DNA of 64,000 nucleotides from positions 7,686,001-7,750,000 of the forward strand of contig JAFCIZ010000001.1 of NCBI GenBank assembly GCA_017871115.1, read 5' to 3'. Source of the stretch: Cunninghamella blakesleeana. Lineage: Eukaryota; Mucoromycota; Mucoromycetes; Mucorales; Cunninghamellaceae. Positions 37,002 to 47,791 of the stretch are shown piece by piece (the stretch's first letter is position 1; each line of letters starts with the position of its first letter). The notes below the pieces were generated by a model. That model saw only the letters and a program-made list of their open reading frames with translations. It searched no databases and had not been told where the DNA came from. The translations under genes and the position numbers were made by a program.

Positions 37002-38564
37002 TTAATACCATTTCCCAGCCGCCATTTCTTTTTGAGATTCTCTTGTAGGAATAATGGATGATTTTACATCATACGTATCAATGATGTCCTACATTTAAAT
37101 TAAATATAAATATAAAATATAAAAAAAGGAACTATTGAGTTTATTATTCGCTAATAATTAAAATAAATAAGTATATTTTATCCTTTCTAATACTTACTTT
37201 CCATAAAGGTATACTTAAATTCATAATGATTTGTTTTTTACTTAAACCAGCAGCTAACTCTTCCATACTTGGATGAGCACGAGTAGATAGAATAGGTTGA
37301 CCACTTGTATCATCAATTTGAGCAACACCATTTCTAATTAAAAAAGATACGTAAAACATGTTTTCAACAGATTGTGAAAAAGATTCAGGATTTGTAATAA
37401 ATTCAAAATAATTTGTCGGTCCATGTTTATCCAAAATTTTATAAATTTGATTGACATTACTTGATGTTTCGTTTGTTTGCTGTTGAACATCATCTATTTT
37501 AAGCTAAGAATAAACATAGAGAAATCAATAAATAACTATGCATAAATACTAAAATATCTTTCTTTTCCTTTTTCTTTTTTTTTTAAAAAAAATATAATAC
37601 TAATTACTTTAGCAGGTTGTACTAGATCTTCTTTATTTTTTGTTACTCGAACTTGACGTACTACCCTTTTGGTTTTTTTTTCAACTGAAAGTGGACCAAG
37701 ACTATGTGCATATAAACGGTAATTTTGTACATAAATATGAATTTAGTTTTATATATTTAATAATAATAATAGTAATAATATACAACTCTTACATAAAATT
37801 AGATGCATGACCACGTCTACCAAATCGAGCGGCTCTTTTACCCAATTTCTCCCATTTCCATTCTTGATTAGGATTTTCTGCACTATTATCACCACAAAAT
37901 GTTTTCAATTTTGATATAAATTCTTCAATATTAAATAAATTATGATCCATACGAAGATTACGTGCCTTTTGGGTTGTAATATCAGCTGATAACACTAATA
38001 ACTTAGAATCCAATGCTGCTTCCTGGGTATTTCTTACTATAAAAATTAATAATAATAATAACAGTAAAAAAAATGATAGATTTATATTAATAAACACATA
38101 TACCGTATTCATCAAATATATTATTAGCGTGGCAATAATATATACACTTATATACCTTGAGTAAATAATTCATTAGCTTGTGATAAAGTCTCTTCTAAAC
38201 CATGATCATTTACGTCCGCTAATTCTTTTCTATGTTCTAATTGAATAAAAATAGAGAAAAATGAAATTAATATAATACTTGCAGTTATTATTACTACTGA
38301 TCCTTTTTACCTAATTCACTTTATCATTTTACCTTCTGTTTCTGAAATTAATCTACGATAATCCTGTCGTAACCTTCGTCGTACCTCTTTATCTTGTGTC
38401 GGATCGTATTGATCTGTATCACGTTCACGCTCTAATGTTTCAGTTAAAGCTATAAAATTATCATCTCTAACTACAGAATGAGCTTCACCATTGCTTGTCA
38501 TAGAAGAGCTTGCATTACTTATACTATTATTATTATTATTATTATCACTAATTCCAATAGCCAT
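37002..38564 (-). CDS. NSE4: Smc5/6 complex kleisin Nse4
   Basis: Bridges the Smc5 and Smc6 heads and helps in DNA repair and replication-fork stability. Six exons in transcription order: 38564-38333, 38236-38156, 38036-37793, 37701-37608, 37503-37198, 37088-37002; 347 aa. Low-complexity N-terminus, then the Nse4/Nse3-binding helices: RRRLRQDYRRLISETEEHR and LEETLSQANELFTQV. The middle has NFxLGPLSVEKK (glycine-proline hinge typical of Nse4). The C-terminal Nse4 domain runs from NYFEFITNPESFSQSVENMF through FLIRNGVAQI to SSIIPTRESQKEMA. Splice phases all agree. Confidence 0.92.
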
Positions 38565-39016
38565 TATTACTAAAATATGATAAAGATATATAAAAAAAAG
38601 TACAGAGAAAAGGGAGAGAGCTGATTTTTTTAAAAAATTACCAATTTGAAAAAAAAAATGGCGGGGGTTAAAATCATGAAAATAAAGTTTAGTCACATAA
38701 CTTCCTTTTGCTTCAATTTGATTACTTTACTTTGGTCTATTGCTTCAATAATAATAGTTTAATTACTTCATTTTATTAATATAAAATAAATCAAAAAATT
38801 TTTGTGAGACTTTTTTTTGTGTTTTCTTGATTAACATTCGCTTTTTTAAAAAACAAATAGATAATTTTTATCAAATTTCGATTATTCTTTTATATATTTT
38901 ATGTTCTTGATTTTTTTTTCATCTATGTAAATTTTTGATTCTTTGCTGAAAGATATTTTCCTTTATTTTATTTTCATTATATTTATCTTAATTAATCAGA
39001 ATTAAGTTATGTCCAC
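38565..39016. other. NSE4 upstream region, border of the transposon block
   Basis: ATGGCGGGGGTTAAAATC at 38658-38675 lies near the NSE4 start. From about 38960 to 39016 the sequence resembles the region just before the CTAC site in the LTRs (AATTAAGTTATGTCCAC versus AACTAAGTTGTATCTAC). An even older LTR fragment may therefore be present; this is weak. Confidence 0.35.
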
Positions 39017-39332
39017 TGTTGCGAAGTAGATATACCTTGATTACCTTGGGAGTGACAATCAAAGTGGTATTTTTTTATTATTTCTCCCTTTTTATGATCT
39101 TAATATAAAAAAACGAATTTTTATTTTATTTTTGAAAGATCGGTTTTTTTTACCTAAAGATATATCCCTATTAAAGGCCCAATAAACAATTATTATTATA
39201 ATATAATTCTTTATTTTACTTTGCTATTGTCAATAATTATTTAATATTAATTTATTCTATTTCATAATAATACTGCTGACCTTTATCCAATATCATACAT
39301 TGCTTTATTCTATTTTATTTTATTTTACTTTA
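39017..39332 (+). repeat. old LTR E, left fragment
   Basis: Starts TGTTGCGAAG, close to the TGTTGCGCGA start of LTR A, and shares with it the words TTTATTTTATTTTTGAAA and ACCTTTATCCAATAT. It is interrupted at 39333 by LTR D, resumes at 40050-40140, and finishes after 61221. Confidence 0.65.
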
Positions 39333-40049
39333 TGTTAGCAATAACGCTCTCTGATTTTTCTTTCCTTTTTTGGATTGGCTTTGTGCTACTGGTGCAAAAA
39401 CACCAAGGTGCAAAAACACCAAGGTGCAAAAACACCAAAGGTGCAAAAACACCAAAGGTACAAAAACACCAAGGTGCTTTTGTTCCTTACCCGATCCTTA
39501 TAAATTTTAATTTTTTTTTTTAAATATAAATAGAACCAATTTTTCTCTCTTTCTTTCTTTTAAATTGTCAAATTTTTATAATAAATTATTATCTATTAAA
39601 TAATTATTGAACTTGTCCACTTTATAAATCATATTTTATAATTTTAACTTATTTTACTTATAACTTATTCAAATTACTGAATTTATCTATTTTTTATAAC
39701 AAACTATATTATTTTATTTCACATTTTTATATTTATTTACTTAAATATTTTTCAACAACTCAAATTTAAATTACTTTTTAAATTTTTTTTATTATATTTA
39801 TTTTACATTGCGGTTACTGAAATCTCACTTTAATCCTGCAATTATATTACACCTTTTAAAATTTTTATATTTTTTATTTCTTTATTTTTACTTTATTTTA
39901 TTTTATTTTTTATTCCTTTATATTAAGTCGTTCTACTTATAAAACAGGAACTGGTGCTCACTGGAATTATATTATACATATCAAATATTACTTATAATAC
40001 TCATTCCTCATTTAAAAAAAATAAATCTTAAACAAAAACCCACACAACA
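39333..40049 (+). repeat. solo LTR D (B-like), TSD TTTA
   Basis: 717 bp from TGTTAGCAAT to CACACAACA. Flanked by TTTA at 39329-39332 and 40050-40053. Its 3' third resembles LTR B (TTCTACTTATAAAACAGGAA, TGGTGCTCACTGG). It carries its own minisatellite at 39391-39477: about five copies of a 16-17 bp GGTGCAAAAACACCAA unit. No internal region is present, so it is a solo LTR. Confidence 0.8.
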
Positions 40050-40140
40050 TTTATTTTATTTTATTTATCTAAACTAAGTCGTACCTACTTATAAAACAAG
40101 GTACTGGTACTCAATGACAACTAAACTATATTATAACAAT
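40050..40140 (+). repeat. old LTR E, middle fragment
   Basis: Continues LTR E after the TTTA duplication, with the family motif CTACTTATAAAACAAGGTAC. It ends in CAAT at 40137-40140, which is duplicated at 61218-61221 around LTR C. Confidence 0.65.
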
Positions 40141-40847
40141 TGTTATGAAGTGGGTGAGACTCGAGTATCTCACAAATTAGTTAATAATTAATCGAAGTTT
40201 TATTATTTATTATTTTTATTTATATTTTTATATTTATTTATTACTATTATTATTATTATTTATTATTTTTTAAATGGTTCTATCTTTTTCTCTCTTATTT
40301 AGAAAGAAAATTGATATTTCATCCTTTTTCTCTCTTATTTAGAAAGAAAATTGACATTTTATCCTTTTTCTCTCTTATTTGGAAAGAAAATTGGTTTTAT
40401 ATCATTTTTCTCTCTTCTCAGGAGAAGAATTTGTTAACATTTTTTTCTCTTCTCAGGAGAAGAAAATGATAACCTTATTTTTATTTTTTTTATATAAATA
40501 CTCAACCATTTTATTTTATTTTTGAAAAATCAGTTAATACGAAGTTAATAATTAGTTAATTTTGAATAAAAGAAAGATTTCTATATATTAAATTCTCTTA
40601 ACTCATCTTTTTAGCTAAAGATTATTTTTATTTTATATTAATATTGTTGATTACTATCCAATATTACTTTATATTATTTTATTATAATAATCGTTGATCT
40701 TTATCCGATATTATATTTTATTTTATTTTAAGTTTATTACTTTGTTTATATAATTGTTGATCTTTATCCAATTATATAATTTATTTTATTTTATTTTATT
40801 ATTTTATTTTTATTTTAAACTATCAATCTAAACTAAGTTGTATCTAC
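40141..40847 (+). repeat. solo LTR C, left part (interrupted by elements A and B)
   Basis: Starts TGTTATGAAG. Positions 40283-40465 hold tandem copies of a roughly 44-bp unit (CTTTTTCTCTCTTATTTAG then GAAAATTGA). From about 40496 it follows LTR A closely up to GTTGTATCTAC, where element A begins. The remaining 119 bp are at 61099-61217. Total about 826 bp, flanked by CAAT duplications. Confidence 0.8.
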
Positions 40848-41504
40848 TGTTGCGCGATGGATTCGCTTGGATCATTTCGAAGACCGCTCATGGAATTTGA
40901 TTGGTTAAAATATTTCATCATTTTTGGTAACAATTTTTCTAACACTTTTTATATCATTTTCGATAACAAATTTGTTAACACTTTTGGTGACAAATTTGAT
41001 GACAAAATCAGTAACACTTTTTATGTCGAATCTGACATAAAATATAAAACCTTATTTTTATTTTTTTATATAAATACTCGACAATTTTTATTTTATTTTT
41101 GAAAAATCAGTTAATAACAAGTTAATTTTAAATAAAAGAACTTATATTATAACCAATAAGTCTATTAACTCATCTTTTTAGCTAAAGATTATTTTTATTT
41201 TATATTAATATTGTTGATTACTATCCAATATTACTTTATATTATTTTATTATAATAATCGTTGATCTTTATCCGATATTATACTTATTTTATTTTAATTT
41301 TATTACTTTGTCTATATAATTGTTGATCTTTATCCAATTATATAATTTATTTTATTTTAAACTATCAATCTAAACTAAGTTGTATCTACTTATAAAACAA
41401 GATACTGGTGCTCACTGACAATTAAACTAAACTACAAAGCTATCTACTTTCCAAAACTATAAAAGGAAATTCTACTTTTACAACAACCAAAAATTTACAC
41501 AACA
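40848..41504 (+). repeat. 5' LTR of element A
   Basis: Begins TGTTGCGCGA and ends ACACAACA, the TG...CA rule. Near the start are imperfect repeats of a TAACACTTTT-type unit (about 40930-41040). A candidate TATA box, TATAAAA, at 41393-41399 lies about 105 bp before the LTR end; another (CTATAAAAGG) lies about 45 bp before it. Confidence 0.93.
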
Positions 41505-41509
41505 TATTT

Positions 41510-41527
41510 TGGTGCTCACTGGCGGGG
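41510..41527 (+). other. primer-binding site of element A
   Basis: TGGTGCTCACTGGCGGGG starts five bases after the LTR, with the TGG expected opposite a tRNA CCA end. The same 18-mer occurs in element B. I could not match it to a specific tRNA. Confidence 0.6.
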
Positions 41528-41679
41528 GTAATACTAAAAACCGGGGAAACACTAATTATCAAGGAATAACTAAATCTATAAAAGAATATAATCAAGAATA
41601 CTTAAATTCAAGTTAAACAACTACTTTAAAAATATACAAACTTTATCATCCTATTTCAAAAACTTATCTTTATATTCCA

Positions 41680-42801
41680 ATGGAAAATCCACAAAAATCA
41701 AGTATCGAGCAAACCGCGTTGGAAAATCATGATCATCACCATGATCCTAACCTTGCTGCTAAGCTGAAGCTTAATCTTTTAACTTTTTCAGGTTCTGATG
41801 ACGAAGACTTTCGTTATTTTGAAAAGTCCTTGGAAAATTATTTTAAATTATCTAGAGTTGGTATGGATAGAAGGGCAATTATCTTGAAGGTGCAATTGTC
41901 TGGTCCTGCTGAATTCTATTTTGAACAATTAGAACAAGATCCTAATATGGCTAATGATTATCAAAAATTGATGAATGCTTTAAGGGAAAAGTATGTCACC
42001 AAAGAATTGATATTATCATACGAAATTGCACTTGGTACTATTAAACAAGGCAATGACGAAAGACCAAAGAACTTTTTGGCACGTATCCAAGAAATGGCAA
42101 GATTGGCACAATTGAAGGATGACCATATTATATTGATGAGATTCCGTGCTGGTTTAAAAGAAGAAATCAGAATACACTGTATGGATCAAGGTGCTGAAAC
42201 ATTGAATCAATGGTATAACTATGCTGAAAATTGGTGGAAGACAAGACATATACAATCATTACCATCTGTATGTAATCTTACCAATGCTAATAGATTTGCT
42301 GGAGGCCATAAAAAGAAGTCAAATAATAATTATGGTGATCATAATGGCAATATATCATTAAATACAGCTGAACATGTTGATGGAGAATCTGCATTCATGC
42401 AAAAACTTTTAGGTCATATGGAAAAATTGATAAACACCAAATTGGAAGACAAAAGAGGTTCGTACAATAACCAAAGAAACAACAACAATAATACTCGTAA
42501 CAACCAAACATATAATGGACCTAATAATTACAACAGAAATAATAATCAAAAATACAGAAATAATCAGTATAACAATTATCGTCAATATAATAATAATAAT
42601 AACAACAACAATAATCATAATTATAACAATCAATATTTACCTGAAGATAATTATAACAACAGAGATTATTATTACCAAGGAAATCAAATGCATAATAATA
42701 ATAATTATAATCCACAATATAACTATCCACAACAAAATAATTATAATAATCCACCAAATAATAATCAAAACAACACACCAGTTAATGGTTCAAAAAACTA
42801 A
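41680..42801 (+). CDS. gag: Gag of element A (no CCHC, Asn-rich tail)
   Basis: 373 aa. Residues about 20-190 are a retrotransposon Gag capsid domain: FSGSDDEDFRYFEKSLENYF, YVTKELILSYEIALGTIKQG, PKNFLARIQEMARLA, ILMRFRAGLKEEIR. Instead of a CCHC zinc knuckle, the C-terminal 120 residues are almost entirely Asn/Tyr/Gln/Arg repeats, which may bind RNA or assemble by themselves. The stop codon TAA directly follows the slippery A AAA AAC, and the next frame (-1) is Pol. Confidence 0.92.
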   Translation: MENPQKSSIEQTALENHDHHHDPNLAAKLKLNLLTFSGSDDEDFRYFEKSLENYFKLSRVGMDRRAIILKVQLSGPAEFYFEQLEQDPNMANDYQKLMNALREKYVTKELILSYEIALGTIKQGNDERPKNFLARIQEMARLAQLKDDHIILMRFRAGLKEEIRIHCMDQGAETLNQWYNYAENWWKTRHIQSLPSVCNLTNANRFAGGHKKKSNNNYGDHNGNISLNTAEHVDGESAFMQKLLGHMEKLINTKLEDKRGSYNNQRNNNNNTRNNQTYNGPNNYNRNNNQKYRNNQYNNYRQYNNNNNNNNNHNYNNQYLPEDNYNNRDYYYQGNQMHNNNNYNPQYNYPQQNNYNNPPNNNQNNTPVNGSKN

Positions 42802-42836
42802 ATAGGGCAATTGTAACAGATGGTCAATTGGGAATC
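42792..42836 (+). promoter_or_regulatory. -1 ribosomal frameshift signal, element A
   Basis: Slippery heptamer A AAA AAC at 42792-42798 in the Gag frame, followed immediately by the TAA stop. The -1 frame is open from 42798 onward. Just downstream GGGCAATTG and CAATTGGGAATCCC can pair as a stem (GGG with CCC, CAATTG with CAATTG). The same arrangement occurs in element B. Confidence 0.8.
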
Positions 42837-43993
42837 CCTATTACAAAATCCATCCATCCAAATAATAATCAACTATATCAAGAAAATAATATTAATAAAT
42901 ATCACAACTATAATACACCAAATAACTCCAACATAAATACACGAAATTATAATACAAATACTTACGTTCCACACAACATAATGGACAACCATAATGATTA
43001 TTTATCAGCACAAAATCATTATTATCTTCAAAATATATTAGATAGTGATCAAGAAATCAATGATTGTGATTTTAATGTTGCTGCAAATCCAAAACCACCA
43101 GTTGTTGAAAAAGCAATAAGAAAACCACGTACAAGGAAGACTATAGAAAAACCAAGTACATCAGCAGCTGCTACAAAATCTATTCCACAACAAATACAAC
43201 AGGATATTCGTGATCATACACATGTTCCACCACAAAATAATCCATTTTTCCAAAACGTATTTTCACAGCATCCAAATCAAGATGTAGCTGAACCTTCTAA
43301 ATCAAATAATAATGATATGATGGAAGAAGTACAAATAATAAATGATAAAAGGAAAAAAGTATCCATTCAAGAACCACCTGTGGATAAAAAGAAGAAGACA
43401 CCAAAAAGGAAATCACAACCATTATCAATAAATTATAATATTTCTGAAGATATATTACATCAAAAAGCTAATATTAATGTTGGTGATCTTATAACTATAT
43501 CTGCTCCATTAAGAAGAGAATTGATTACAGCTTGTAGACAATCAAGAATAAAAAGACCAATTGATAAAGGTAAAGAAAAAGATGTACAATTAAATTCTAT
43601 TGATAATAGTGATGTTGTAACTACCGCTGCATATGCCGATATAATGGTGAATGATGTAAAGGTTACTGGATTAATTGATTGTGGAGCTGCAAGAGCTTGT
43701 ATGTCCAGGGCAATGATGAAATCATTAGATCTAGAAATTGATGCACCATCCACAAGTATTTTTGTGATGGGAAATGGTACTAAACAACCTGCGTTAGGTG
43801 TAATTCATGATGTTCCTATTACTGTTGGTAAAGGATTGACTATACCAATTGATGTTGAAGTATTACCAAAGTGTCCACCACATATAGTGTTAGGTACTAG
43901 CTGGTTGGATCATGCACAAGCGGTGATTAACTTTAAAACAGGTACTTTAAAGGTGACTTATAAACGTCGTACACAAGAAATTCCAATTACATA
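42798..43993 (+). CDS. pol: Pol of element A, 5' part: linker and aspartic protease (interrupted)
   Basis: Entered by -1 frameshift. About 270 residues of low-complexity linker (Asn, Lys, Pro), then a retropepsin: VTGLIDCGAARACMS with the catalytic Asp, and HIVLGTSWLDHAQAVINF further on. The active site reads DCGA; element B and most relatives have DSGA or DTGA. The Tc1-type element T1 is inserted at TA 43992-43993, so translation runs into the TIR and ends at 44069. The rest of Pol resumes at 45676 in the frame that fits if T1 plus one TA is removed. Confidence 0.88.
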
Positions 43994-45673
43994 CAGTGGC
44001 TTCCAGAAGTGTTCGAATGTTTTCGTTTTTTTTATAAAATCAATTGTATCAATAAAACTTATTATTTAACCATGCATGATTTATACATCAATCGAAAGCC
44101 CTATTGATTGGCTTTCATATGAATATATTTATATGCATTTCCATATTTGGGTTGCGGAGTAAATGGTGTTTGAAAATTATTGGCACATTCGAACAGTTGT
44201 GTTGCGATGCCAAAAAAATACCACAACTTGTAATAAAACAATAATAGAGTATAAAATAACCTATAAAATGTTAGAATAAACCTGTTTCGCACTTTCTTAG
44301 TTTAAATCTATAGCTAATATTCTATTTTTTATATATTTTTTATATCAATATTATCCATTTTTTAGTGATCTGTTATCAACATGCGTCCTATTCAAAATTC
44401 CATTAAGAACCAAGTCATTAACCTTCTCAAACAAGGTAAATCTATGCGTCAAGTAGCAAAGGATGTTGGTGTAAGTTGTACAACTGTCCACAAGTACTCT
44501 GCAGGTCTTGAACGGGAGATTCCTATGGCTGTTGGTGGTGCTGTATCCAAGCTCACTGGTAGAGACAAGTCCTTTTGTGTACATCAAGTGACCAAAGGAG
44601 GTAAAAGTAATGCTACTGAGGTGCAGAAGGCATTAAAGGAACATTTGGAAATCGATATAAGTGCTCAAACCGTCCGTAGAGCACTTAAAGAAAAAGGATT
44701 AGGGTCCTTTGTCAAGCCAAAGAAACCTCTCCTCAGTGCCAAAAATGTTAAAGCTCGTTTAGCTTGGGCAAAAGCACACAAAGATTGGACTTTGGATGAC
44801 TGGAGTCGTGTCATTTGGTCAGAGGAAACCAAAATTAATCGTTTTGGATCGGATGGACGCCGCTATGCTTGGAAAAGGGCCGAGGAAAAGCTTCAACCTA
44901 AACATGTCAAGCAAACAGTCAAACATGGTGGTGGAAATATAATGGTTTGGGGATGCATTTCGTACGATGGCCCGGGTTACATGACTAAAATTGATACAGT
45001 TTTAGATAAGGAACTCTACCAAGCTATTTTGGAGCATGAATTAGTGCATACATTTGACTGGTATGGCATGGATCAAAGCAAAATGGTCTTTCAACAAGAT
45101 AACGATCCAAAACACACAGCCAAAACAGTCAAAGAATACTTGGAAAACCAGCTTTTTTCGGTAATGGAATGGCCAGCACAGTCGCCTGACTTGAATCCCA
45201 TTGAGAATATATGGGCTTTAGTGAAAAACAGGCTCTTTAGCAACTATACTACACCACCAAAAGGGATGTTAGACTTGTGGGACCGTACTCAGGAAGTATG
45301 GAATACAATCACGGCTGAAGATTGTAAAAAAGTGATAGAAACAATGCCTAAACGTTGTAATGATGTAATAAAAGCAAAGGGCTATTGGATTGATTATTAA
45401 ATAAAGACTTTTTATACCATTTATATTGTGTTTTAATTATATTTTTAATTTTTTTGGTATCGCAACACAACTGTTCGAATGTGCCAATAATTTTCAAACA
45501 CCATTTACTCCGCAACCCAAATATGGAAATGCATATAAATATATTCATATGAAAGCCAATCAATAGGGCTTTCGATTGATGTATAAATCATGCATGGTTA
45601 AATAATAAGTTTTATTGATACAATTGATTTTATAAAAAAAACGAAAACATTCGAACACTTCTGGAAGCCACTG
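43994..45673 (+). mobile_element. Tc1/mariner-type DNA transposon T1 with 215-bp TIRs
   Basis: 1680 bp, flanked by TA (43992-43993, 45674-45675). Terminal inverted repeats 43994-44208 and 45459-45673 match over all 215 bp as far as I can read, starting CAGTGGCTTCCAGAAGTG. They continue about ten more bases after one mismatch. Contains one transposase gene. TIRs this long and clean mean a very recent insertion. Confidence 0.95.
44381..45400 (+). CDS. Tc1-type transposase of T1, first catalytic Asp replaced by Glu
   Basis: 339 aa. An N-terminal helix-turn-helix pair (QVINLLKQGKSMRQVAKDVG and TEVQKALKEHLEIDIS) binds the TIR. The DD34E core has VFQQDNDPKHTA (D240) and SPDLNPIENIW (E275), 34 residues apart. 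The first catalytic position reads VIWSEET (E148) where relatives have WSDET. The codon is GAG, one base from GAT/GAC. Full length with no frameshift. Whether Glu supports activity is unknown; the perfect TIRs show that the element was mobilised recently, by this or another copy's enzyme. Confidence 0.93.
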   Translation: MRPIQNSIKNQVINLLKQGKSMRQVAKDVGVSCTTVHKYSAGLEREIPMAVGGAVSKLTGRDKSFCVHQVTKGGKSNATEVQKALKEHLEIDISAQTVRRALKEKGLGSFVKPKKPLLSAKNVKARLAWAKAHKDWTLDDWSRVIWSEETKINRFGSDGRRYAWKRAEEKLQPKHVKQTVKHGGGNIMVWGCISYDGPGYMTKIDTVLDKELYQAILEHELVHTFDWYGMDQSKMVFQQDNDPKHTAKTVKEYLENQLFSVMEWPAQSPDLNPIENIWALVKNRLFSNYTTPPKGMLDLWDRTQEVWNTITAEDCKKVIETMPKRCNDVIKAKGYWIDY

Positions 45674-45675
45674 TA

Positions 45676-47719
45676 TATAAAATCAAATGAACGTCCATAT
45701 ACATACCAACGTGTTACAAATGCAAGATATGAATTGGAACAGCCGCAAGGTGAAGATGTAGCTGAAAATATATCAAGTGCTAGTGATTCAGAAGATGATA
45801 CTGATTCTAATGATGAAGATTCTACTGATGATGGAGATTCTACTGATAGCAATGAAGAAGATGCTGTACAAGATGATGAAGACTTTTATTTAATGGATGA
45901 TCATGCAAAAAGTCCAGTAATCCAAACACGTCCAAATAAAGATGAAGGTACTATGATGATATTAAGTGGAAGTACTTGTTTATCAATACCACCTTACCAT
46001 ATTTGTCAAATCAACTATGCTATTGATGAAAATATAATTGTTCCACATCTTAAACATCTTGATGAATTTTTGGATAAACATGAAGACTTTGATGTAATCT
46101 TGGAAATTATCAATAAAACTGAAGACATGATGGAAATACCGCCAAACAACGTACTAGGTGAATTCATAAATAGGAAACAATTTCCAATACAAAAGGATCC
46201 ATATGTCGAATATACTGGTTATGATTTTGAAGACCACTATAGAGAATTACCACCTTCTCTGCTGGAAGATGATACTGAAGAAATTATTCTTGATCCTAAT
46301 ATAAAAGGAAAAATCCAAATGGGTGATATACCTGAAGAATACAAAAAGAAATTTTATAAATTAATACATCATTATCAAGATATTTTTGATTGGAATAATG
46401 ATAAAATGGGAAAAACTACATTAATCGAACATGAAATAATATTAAAAGAAAATACATTACCTATCAGACACAGACCATATAGATTGGGGCCAAGTGAACA
46501 AGAATATTTGAAGAATGAATTAAACCGTCTTTGTGAATTGGGAATTATAAAACCTTCAAATTCACCTTTTACTGCACCAATTATCTTAGTCAAAAAGAAG
46601 AATGGTGAATATCGTATGGTAGTTGACTATCGTAAACTGAATACACATACAAAGGTTGATTCATATCCACTACCACGTATTGATGATTTAATTGACGAAC
46701 TTGGAAAATCAAAAATATTTTCTGCTTTGGATTTAAGATCTGGTTTCCATCAAGTTCCATTAAAAGAATCAAGTAAAGAATTAACTGGCTTTACAACTAA
46801 ATTTGGTACTTATCAATACGAAATGCTGCCAATGGGATTGGTGAATAGTCCTGCTACCTTCCAAAGATTAATTGATATCTGTTATAAAGATTTGCTGCAT
46901 AGTAATCTAGTTGCATTTATTGATGATCTTAATGTACATTCTAAAAACTTGGATCAACACCTAATTGACTTGGAAAGATTATTCGAATACACTAGAAGAG
47001 GTGGATTGGTGTTTAATATTGAAAAGTGTATATTCTTTAAAGATGAATTAAAATTTTTAGGCTACATAATAACTGCTGAAGGAATCAAGACAGATCCAGA
47101 TAAAATTGCAAAGGTTAAAGATTATCCAATACCAAAAACAATTAAACAAGTTAGAGGCTTCTTAGGTTTAGCTTCATATTACAGAAGATTTGTAAAAGGA
47201 TTTGCTGCTACTGCTAGGCCATTACATGATCAAACAAAAACCAAAAAGAGAATACCATGGACAGAAGATACAACAAAAGCTTTTGAAAAATTAAAGGAAA
47301 ATCTAATCAATGCTCCAATATTAAGAAGACCTGATTTTGATAAACCATTCATTGTTGTATGCGATGCTTCACAACTAGGATTAGGTTCTATATTAACACA
47401 ATTAGATGATGATGGTCGTGAACATCCAATAATATTTGCTAGTAGAGGATTGAAGAATAGTGAATTAAACTATGGTGCCACTAAATTAGAATGTCTTGCT
47501 TTGGTATGGAGTTTACAAATATTCAGACCGTATTTATTGGGAAAGAAGTTTACTGTTATATCTGATCATTCGCCGCTAAAATGGTTAATTGAATCGCCAA
47601 AAGCTACTGGAATTGTTGCAAGATGGATCACATATTTGGCCGATTATGAATTTGAAATCAAATATAGGGCTGGAAGAAAACAAGAAGCTGCCGATTTTCT
47701 TTCAAGACTAGGCTACTAA
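45676..47719 (+). CDS. pol: Pol of element A, 3' part: reverse transcriptase and RNase H
   Basis: Continuation of the protease frame after T1. An acidic linker (SDSEDDTDSNDEDSTDD) precedes the RT core: LIEHEIILKE, IRHRPYRLGPSEQEY, FTAPIILVKKKNGEYRMVVDY, FSALDLRSGFHQV, and the catalytic box AFIDDLNVHS (F-I-D-D instead of YxDD). Then the connection GFLGLASYYRRFVKGFA and RNase H with VVCDASQLGLGS, TKLECLALVWSLQ and SDHSPLKWL. It ends with ADFLSRLGY and a stop; there is no integrase in this frame. The first in-frame ATG is well inside, so this is not an independent gene. Confidence 0.92.
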
Positions 47720-47759
47720 AATAACAAAATGCAAAAATATAAATACATATATATATATA

Positions 47760-47791
<32 letters not shown>

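Noticed and set aside
40857..41102. Open frame in the 5' LTR of A (82 codons), also present at the 3' LTR
   Set aside because: Lies within LTR sequence in a frame different from ORF4; no conservation in LTRs C-E, low complexity after residue 20.
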